From NCBI GenBank assembly GCA_900772625.1, contig CAAHEQ010000104.1:1-8898 (forward strand): DNA of 8,898 nucleotides, given 5' to 3'. The stretch comes from Alphaproteobacteria bacterium. GTDB lineage: Bacteria; Pseudomonadota; Alphaproteobacteria; CAAHEQ01; UBA3637. This document shows positions 5,188 through 8,898 of the stretch, in pieces (position 1 is the stretch's first letter; each line of letters opens with the position of its first letter). Under the pieces are notes generated by a model. The model ran no database searches, was not told the DNA's origin, and was given only the letters and a program-made list of their open reading frames with translations. The position numbers and the translations under genes were made by a program.

Positions 5188-6504
5188 TTATTTGCCGCGT
5201 TGTTGCAGCTGCTGAATAACCGCAGGGTTAATGCTTTGAGCGGACGTATCAGCCGTTTGTTGTTCGGGCACTGCTTGCGCATTGCTTGCCGCGGTATTGA
5301 CGGGCACGCTTTTCTGAGCTGCCCTCACTTTTTGACCCAAATTCGATAACGTTTTTAACAAAGTTTCGCGCTGTTCTGGATTTTGACGGATTTCCTCCGA
5401 ACGATTAACCACATCTTTAAGCCCTTCACGCGCTGTCGGCGTGTTAAGCTCGGGCACTTTGGGCATCGTCTGCGGCGCATTGATTGCTTGCTTTAACATA
5501 TCGCCTTGCATTTGATGCATCCCTTTGCCGACTGCCGCCAAGCCGTCCACAACGCGCTCACCCGTTGACTTATCCTTTCCCGACATTTCCTGCATCGCAT
5601 TATTCAGCACTTGTTGCGTTTGCCCTTGCACTTGTTGCATTTCAGCGGCTGCTTGCTTTGAGGAAGGCTTGCTCATCGCATCGCCCAACTTTTCAAGCCC
5701 TGCTTGCCGCAAATCGCCGTCTGCAATGTATGGCGCAAACTTCACGCCCATAGTCGCTGGCATTGGTGCAGCTGAGCGAATAGCCGTATCTGCAATCGTC
5801 GCAACACCCAACGCCCCCGCTGTTGCATCGCTGGCTTTTTGGACTTTTTCGCCCGCCTCTTTATTGATAGCGCCAACACCTTGACTGAGCAGTGTTCCAG
5901 TATTTGAAGCCGTTGCTATTGCCATTGTTTCAGCGCCAGAAATAGCAGTATTAGCTGTACCCACTACGGTTGCAGTAGCATCGCTGGCAAGCTCGGTTGC
6001 TTGCAGCGCTTCTTCTTTAACAAACTTGATGCCCGCTTCTTTTGGATCTCGGGTTGCTGTGGCAAGGCTGTCCATCGCAGAGCCCGCCATACCGACACCG
6101 CCTTGCACAACACGTTCGGATAAATCAAGAGCGTTTGTCGCTGTGTTGGCGACAAGCCCCGTCGCACCGAGCAAATTCGTATTGATTGTGTTTGCAATGG
6201 TTTTGCCAACTTGCCCTGTATGCTCGCCAACGGCGTCAATGCCTTTTGCCACATATTGCACACCCGTTGTCACGCCGTTGATTGCTACGCGCGCAGGATA
6301 CGTTGCGGCTTGAGTTGCCAAGCGCACACCTTTATCCACGGTATTTGTTGTCGTGTGCACAACGTGTTCGATAGCGTTTTTTTCTGGCCGAGCCTCATCC
6401 GCTGTGGCCTTCTCATCGCCTGCATTCACAGCGGGCGTTGTTGCCAAAGTCGTTGCCGCCAAAATTGGCGCTGCCTTTCTAAATAATCTATCCTTCAGTC
6501 CCAT
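5188..6504 (-). CDS. Secreted Ala/Thr-rich, Cys-free protein, unknown function
   Basis: This encodes 438 residues. The ATG at 6504 is chosen because AAGGAG (6513-6518) lies 8 nt upstream; a longer frame from a TTG at 6525 would overlap that site. The N-terminus is a classic Sec signal peptide: KDRLFRK, hydrophobic residues 11-22, and AVNA cleavage after 28. Residues 45-245 are low-complexity amphipathic sequence rich in Ala, Thr, Val and Gly, with recurring NT.TN, GTANTA and ATAS-type segments that suggest long helices. Residues 280-345 are Gln/Met-rich and may be coiled. A charged helix follows (358-398), then a Gln/Ala/Pro/Ser-rich tail. I see no Cys and no Trp anywhere, and no transmembrane segment after the signal peptide. 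I do not recognise a family. It has its own strong promoter and lies downstream of the Cys-rich gene, convergent with the glycan operon. Confidence 0.85.
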   Translation of the reverse strand: MGLKDRLFRKAAPILAATTLATTPAVNAGDEKATADEARPEKNAIEHVVHTTTNTVDKGVRLATQAATYPARVAINGVTTGVQYVAKGIDAVGEHTGQVGKTIANTINTNLLGATGLVANTATNALDLSERVVQGGVGMAGSAMDSLATATRDPKEAGIKFVKEEALQATELASDATATVVGTANTAISGAETMAIATASNTGTLLSQGVGAINKEAGEKVQKASDATAGALGVATIADTAIRSAAPMPATMGVKFAPYIADGDLRQAGLEKLGDAMSKPSSKQAAAEMQQVQGQTQQVLNNAMQEMSGKDKSTGERVVDGLAAVGKGMHQMQGDMLKQAINAPQTMPKVPELNTPTAREGLKDVVNRSEEIRQNPEQRETLLKTLSNLGQKVRAAQKSVPVNTAASNAQAVPEQQTADTSAQSINPAVIQQLQQRGK

Positions 6505-6512
6505 AGCAGTCA

Positions 6513-6518
6513 CTCCTT
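6513..6518 (-). promoter_or_regulatory. Shine-Dalgarno deciding the start at 6504
   Basis: Read on the minus strand this is AAGGAG, 8 nt before the ATG at 6504. It rules out the upstream TTG at 6525, from which this site would itself be translated. Confidence 0.88.
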
Positions 6519-6536
6519 TTTCCAATACATAGTTTT

Positions 6537-6565
6537 ATTATACCATATTAAAAAGGGAAATTCAA
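6537..6565 (-). promoter_or_regulatory. Strong predicted promoter of the Ala/Thr-rich protein gene
   Basis: On the minus strand, TTGAAT (6560-6565) and a perfect TATAAT (6537-6542) are 17 bp apart, with an extended -10 (TGG directly before TATAAT). Transcription starts near 6530, giving a leader of about 25 nt. The -35 region overlaps the U-tract of the upstream gene's terminator. Confidence 0.85.
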
Positions 6566-6598
6566 CAATAAAAAGCCACCCAGTTAAGAGTGGCTTTT
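6566..6598 (-). terminator. Intrinsic terminator of the Cys-rich protein gene
   Basis: In the minus-strand transcript, AAAAGCCAC pairs with GTGGCTTTT (plus-strand 6590-6598 and 6571-6579): a 9-bp stem with a 10-nt loop, followed by U-rich sequence (TTTTTATTGTTG including the end of the stem). It lies 23 nt after the stop codon at 6622. The A-run on the other arm means it may work weakly on the plus strand too. Confidence 0.85.
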
Positions 6599-6621
6599 GG
6601 CTCAATTTTAAAACATTGACG

Positions 6622-8898
6622 CTACATCGCGCAGGCACCGTTCTTATATGTGTGACCCGCTGGGCAGCAATAGCTGACGCCAGAAATTTTTGTCACCTGG
6701 CCATCGCACGTACAACCACCTGACATATTATAACCTGTCTGTGGGCATTTTCCTTCTTGAGCACATTGCGGCAAGTAAACGCGCTTGCACGAAAGCCCTG
6801 TGTAGTCGCTGCACAACTCACCACATGTGCTGCCGTTATAGTAGCACGAGTAAGGACCGCTGCCCATATTGTTGTAAATACACGACAGCCCTTTTGTGCC
6901 CAATGTTTTGTCGATACAGCCCCAATAAGAACTGTTGACTTTGCCGAACTTCATCCCCGTTGGGCAGTTTGGATCAACGCATTCGCCCGCCATAAAGTGC
7001 TTAGCGCTTGTCGACATATAGGCGCACATAGACCCATCACTCTTTTTATAACAATTTTGAAGCGATGACAAAGTCGTTGTACACGAATAATCGCTTGTTT
7101 CGCAACGCTTGGTCGAGCTGTTATACGTCATACCCGTAAAGCAATCTTGCGTTGAGCACTGACCACACGACAGAGGATTTGTACAATTCGTTCCGCACTG
7201 ATAGCCGTGTTTAAGGCAACGCCACGTTGTCGCGCTGGAGCGTTCGCACACAAGCCCGCCCGAGAATTGGCACATACCATTTGTGTTTTGTCCAAACACT
7301 AATGTCGAGCCTGATTGAATCGCCGTACAAGTGCTTTGTTCACACACACCACTTTCCAATGTTGTGTAATTGCTCTGAAGCGTCATACACCGCTGGAACG
7401 GCGAGTTTGTCGCACATGTAAATCTACCATTCAAGACCGCAGTGTACTTATAGCACGTCACATCATCGCTGTAGGGGTATTTACAACCATAGTAATAACC
7501 GTTGATCGGTTTTGGCAGACGCATAAATGGGTGCGATGTATCACACAATTCATGCTTACACACACCGTACGAGCAATTTGTGCCGTCTGCCTCACAGTTA
7601 TAACCGCACATTTGATCGTTAATATAGCACTTGTATGTTGCGCCCGTTGTACCGCCTCGGCAGTCGATTTTCGAGCAAACGCCGTTAATCAGAGAATAGC
7701 CAGCATTGGGGCAGACGCATTGACCATTTTTAAACGTCAACTGAACTGTTTTACCGTCTGAGTCCTTCACCGAAGGGCAAACACACGCATTTTTGCTGGC
7801 ATCCCAGATTTGCTGAGCTGGACACAAAACACACTTGCCTGTTGACGAATTCAAGTGCTCTTGCACGCCGCAGCAACGTTTGTCCGTTGACGCATAACCG
7901 TTGCGGCAAGCACATTGATACGTTGCGTTTTTGTCGTATACAACATAATCTTTAATGTTTTCTTCGGTGTAAATCTCATTAAAGTTTGCTGTCCCTTTTG
8001 TCAAGTGCATCGAATAGCAGCACTCCTCTGACTTAGCAATGCTGTCACAACACATGCCATAAAATTGTGTCCACGTTTCGTTGGGTCGGCAACAACGCAT
8101 TGCATCATCGTATTTTGAGCTATCGCCTTTGACTTGTGTGAATGTGTCAGGGTCATAGCCTGCGCCATAAATACATTGACATTTCGCCGTTGTTGCAGTC
8201 GTGCCCGTAGCATTTGGATCATAACGCAAGACTTGGTTAATTGTCGACATCGTGTAATTCGTATAAAACGGATTATAAAGGTGGATACCGTAGCAACATT
8301 TTTTCGAATCTTGAATACTTGTACAGCATGCGTCAGAGCTTGCATAGTACTCTTGTCCCTTTGATGGACAGCACACACCGATACCGTTAACGCCTGTTGT
8401 TAAAGTACTGTAGCTTTCGCTTGCCGTACAACATCTGTTGTTCGTTGAGCCATAGGCCGTTCCAAAGAACAAGTTGGCAGCCGTACAGCAACTTTCGATC
8501 TTGTTGTTAAAGTCGCACGCGCCTGTTGTTGTGTTTCGCGTATGGCAAGAGTCACACTTGACTCGGCAGGATCCGACCGCCCATTCATAAGACGATCCAT
8601 TGACCGCCGTACAGCATGCCGCACTGGCGTTAGCACTGGCGCAACAGCCAACGCCCGCATAGTATGTCGACCCTGACGGACAGCACTGACCGTTTGAAGC
8701 CACTTGCCCAGCTGGGCAGCACGATGTGCCATTCCATTTGCGACCCGCAGCCGTACAACAAGCACTTGTCTTTACGTGATTCGTACAGGTGTTAGTCGAG
8801 CTGTTATAATCTTGGCACGATGTACAAGTGGCTTTGTTCTGGCATTGACCATTCACGACCACTTGTCCCGCCGTACAACAAGTCGAGCCACTCCACAA
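6622..8898 (-). CDS. Very Cys-rich repeat protein, probably secreted; N-terminus outside window
   Basis: The frame is open for 758 residues to a TAG at 6622-6624 and runs off the right edge. The first visible codon is TTG inside a repeat, not a start. I count about 89 Cys (near 12%), including 16 CC doublets, mostly in the first half. The zones, numbered from the window edge, are: CCTA/CCPAGQxxxNGQC units (1-190); two long CCYxxHL units (191-343); EGF-like CVCP/NGQCVCP spacing (356-410); CGxxC modules (424-730); and a final CCPAGHTYKNGAC unit. Such density implies many disulfides and therefore an oxidising place: periplasm, cell surface or outside. A signal peptide would lie beyond the window. 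No anchor or transmembrane segment is visible at the C-terminus. Related proteins are, to my recollection, common in uncultured gut bacteria without known function. A structural, adhesive or lectin-like surface role is only inference. Confidence 0.88.
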   Translation of the reverse strand: MWSGSTCCTAGQVVVNGQCQNKATCTSCQDYNSSTNTCTNHVKTSACCTAAGRKWNGTSCCPAGQVASNGQCCPSGSTYYAGVGCCASANASAACCTAVNGSSYEWAVGSCRVKCDSCHTRNTTTGACDFNNKIESCCTAANLFFGTAYGSTNNRCCTASESYSTLTTGVNGIGVCCPSKGQEYYASSDACCTSIQDSKKCCYGIHLYNPFYTNYTMSTINQVLRYDPNATGTTATTAKCQCIYGAGYDPDTFTQVKGDSSKYDDAMRCCRPNETWTQFYGMCCDSIAKSEECCYSMHLTKGTANFNEIYTEENIKDYVVYDKNATYQCACRNGYASTDKRCCGVQEHLNSSTGKCVLCPAQQIWDASKNACVCPSVKDSDGKTVQLTFKNGQCVCPNAGYSLINGVCSKIDCRGGTTGATYKCYINDQMCGYNCEADGTNCSYGVCKHELCDTSHPFMRLPKPINGYYYGCKYPYSDDVTCYKYTAVLNGRFTCATNSPFQRCMTLQSNYTTLESGVCEQSTCTAIQSGSTLVFGQNTNGMCQFSGGLVCERSSATTWRCLKHGYQCGTNCTNPLSCGQCSTQDCFTGMTYNSSTKRCETSDYSCTTTLSSLQNCYKKSDGSMCAYMSTSAKHFMAGECVDPNCPTGMKFGKVNSSYWGCIDKTLGTKGLSCIYNNMGSGPYSCYYNGSTCGELCSDYTGLSCKRVYLPQCAQEGKCPQTGYNMSGGCTCDGQVTKISGVSYCCPAGHTYKNGACAM
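6763..7629 (-). repeat. CGxxC modules in the C-terminal half of the Cys-rich protein
   Basis: A module of the form (Y/W)xC-x5-6-CGxxC-x6-8-C-xn-C recurs at 7543-7629 (CYINDQMCGYNC), 7141-7218 (CLKHGYQCGTNC) and 6763-6846 (CYYNGSTCGELC). A looser relative with CAYMS in place of CGxxC lies at 6964-7053. The intervals hold C-(P/F)TGM(T/K)-type segments (for example 7116-7143 and 6948-6966). The copies are diverged at DNA level. Confidence 0.6.
7870..8328 (-). repeat. Two diverged long units (CCYxxHL) in the Cys-rich protein
   Basis: Unit A (8089-8328) and unit B (7870-8052) share CC-x-SI-x3-S-x2-CCYx(I/M)HL, then a Cys-free linker of about 26-36 residues, YDxNAT, a CxC pair, GY, and RCC. Unit A is longer because of insertions around the CxC pair and after the GY. 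This is an internal duplication with different spacing from the flanking short repeats. Confidence 0.65.
8423..8880 (-). repeat. Five copies of GCCGTACA(A/G)CA encoding CCTA-type turns
   Basis: The 11-mer GCCGTACA(A/G)CA (plus strand) occurs at 8423-8433, 8480-8490, 8606-8616, 8750-8760 and 8870-8880. Read on the minus strand it is TG(T/C)TGTACGGC, encoding Cys-Cys-Thr-Ala each time. The spacing is irregular (46 to 133 bp between copies) and the DNA between copies is diverged. Confidence 0.75.

Noticed and set aside
5484..6486. Several plus-strand open frames antisense to the Ala/Thr-rich gene
   Set aside because: They are by-products of a codon pattern that avoids stops on the opposite strand. 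None has a ribosome site or a plausible protein, while the minus-strand frame has a promoter, Shine-Dalgarno and signal peptide.
6690..8378. Plus-strand and alternative minus-strand open frames inside the Cys-rich gene
   Set aside because: They are shadows of the long coding frame; their Cys- and His-rich content comes from the repeated codons read out of frame.
8423..8880. CRISPR array
   Set aside because: The repeated 11-mer is too short, irregularly spaced and lies in frame within a coding sequence as a Cys-Cys-Thr-Ala codon run.
8896..8898. Apparent start codon of the Cys-rich protein at the right edge
   Set aside because: The codon is TTG within a repeat that parallels KWNGTSCCPAGQ further in, so the gene continues beyond the window.

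Overview
The window looks like an accessory, cell-surface region of a Gram-negative bacterium. My best guess is an uncultured, host-associated alphaproteobacterium. That rests on secreted proteins packed with CC doublets, Sec-type signal peptides, good sigma70-type promoters and GANTC sites (possible CcrM targets) around one promoter. No rRNA, ribosomal or other marker gene is present, so the taxonomic guess is weak.

Left edge (1-657): the end of a plus-strand reading frame matches the middle of SpoVG for about 28 residues, then leaves the family and stops at 136. It runs tail-to-tail into a small minus-strand gene (96-392) for a secreted acidic protein of unknown function. The 393-657 gap holds two divergent promoters, a leader inverted repeat and a short direct repeat.

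Middle (590-5152): one compact plus-strand polysaccharide operon has a promoter (590-618), six genes that abut or overlap, and a strong intrinsic terminator (5120-5152). The order is family 2 glycosyltransferase, rmlA, rmlC, rmlD, a hexapeptide-repeat O-acetyltransferase of the Vat/CatB type, and a DUF1796-like protein. RmlA, RmlC and RmlD supply three of the four steps from glucose-1-phosphate to dTDP-L-rhamnose. RmlB, the 4,6-dehydratase, is absent and must come from elsewhere. The glycosyltransferase and acetyltransferase would assemble and decorate a rhamnose-containing surface glycan. The acetyltransferase N-terminus and the DUF1796 C-terminus carry a similar basic FI..(K/R)..R motif, possibly a shared localisation or docking element.

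Right (5188-8898): two minus-strand genes encode envelope or secreted proteins of opposite character. The upstream one (6622 to beyond 8898, N-terminus outside the window) is an extremely Cys-rich repeat protein with about 89 Cys in 758 visible residues. It ends at an intrinsic terminator whose U-tract overlaps the -35 region of the next gene's promoter. That next gene (5188-6504) encodes a 438-residue Ala/Thr-rich, Cys-free protein with a signal peptide. Neither has a function I can name. The cell-surface theme links these genes to the glycan operon, but no direct partnership is shown by the sequence.
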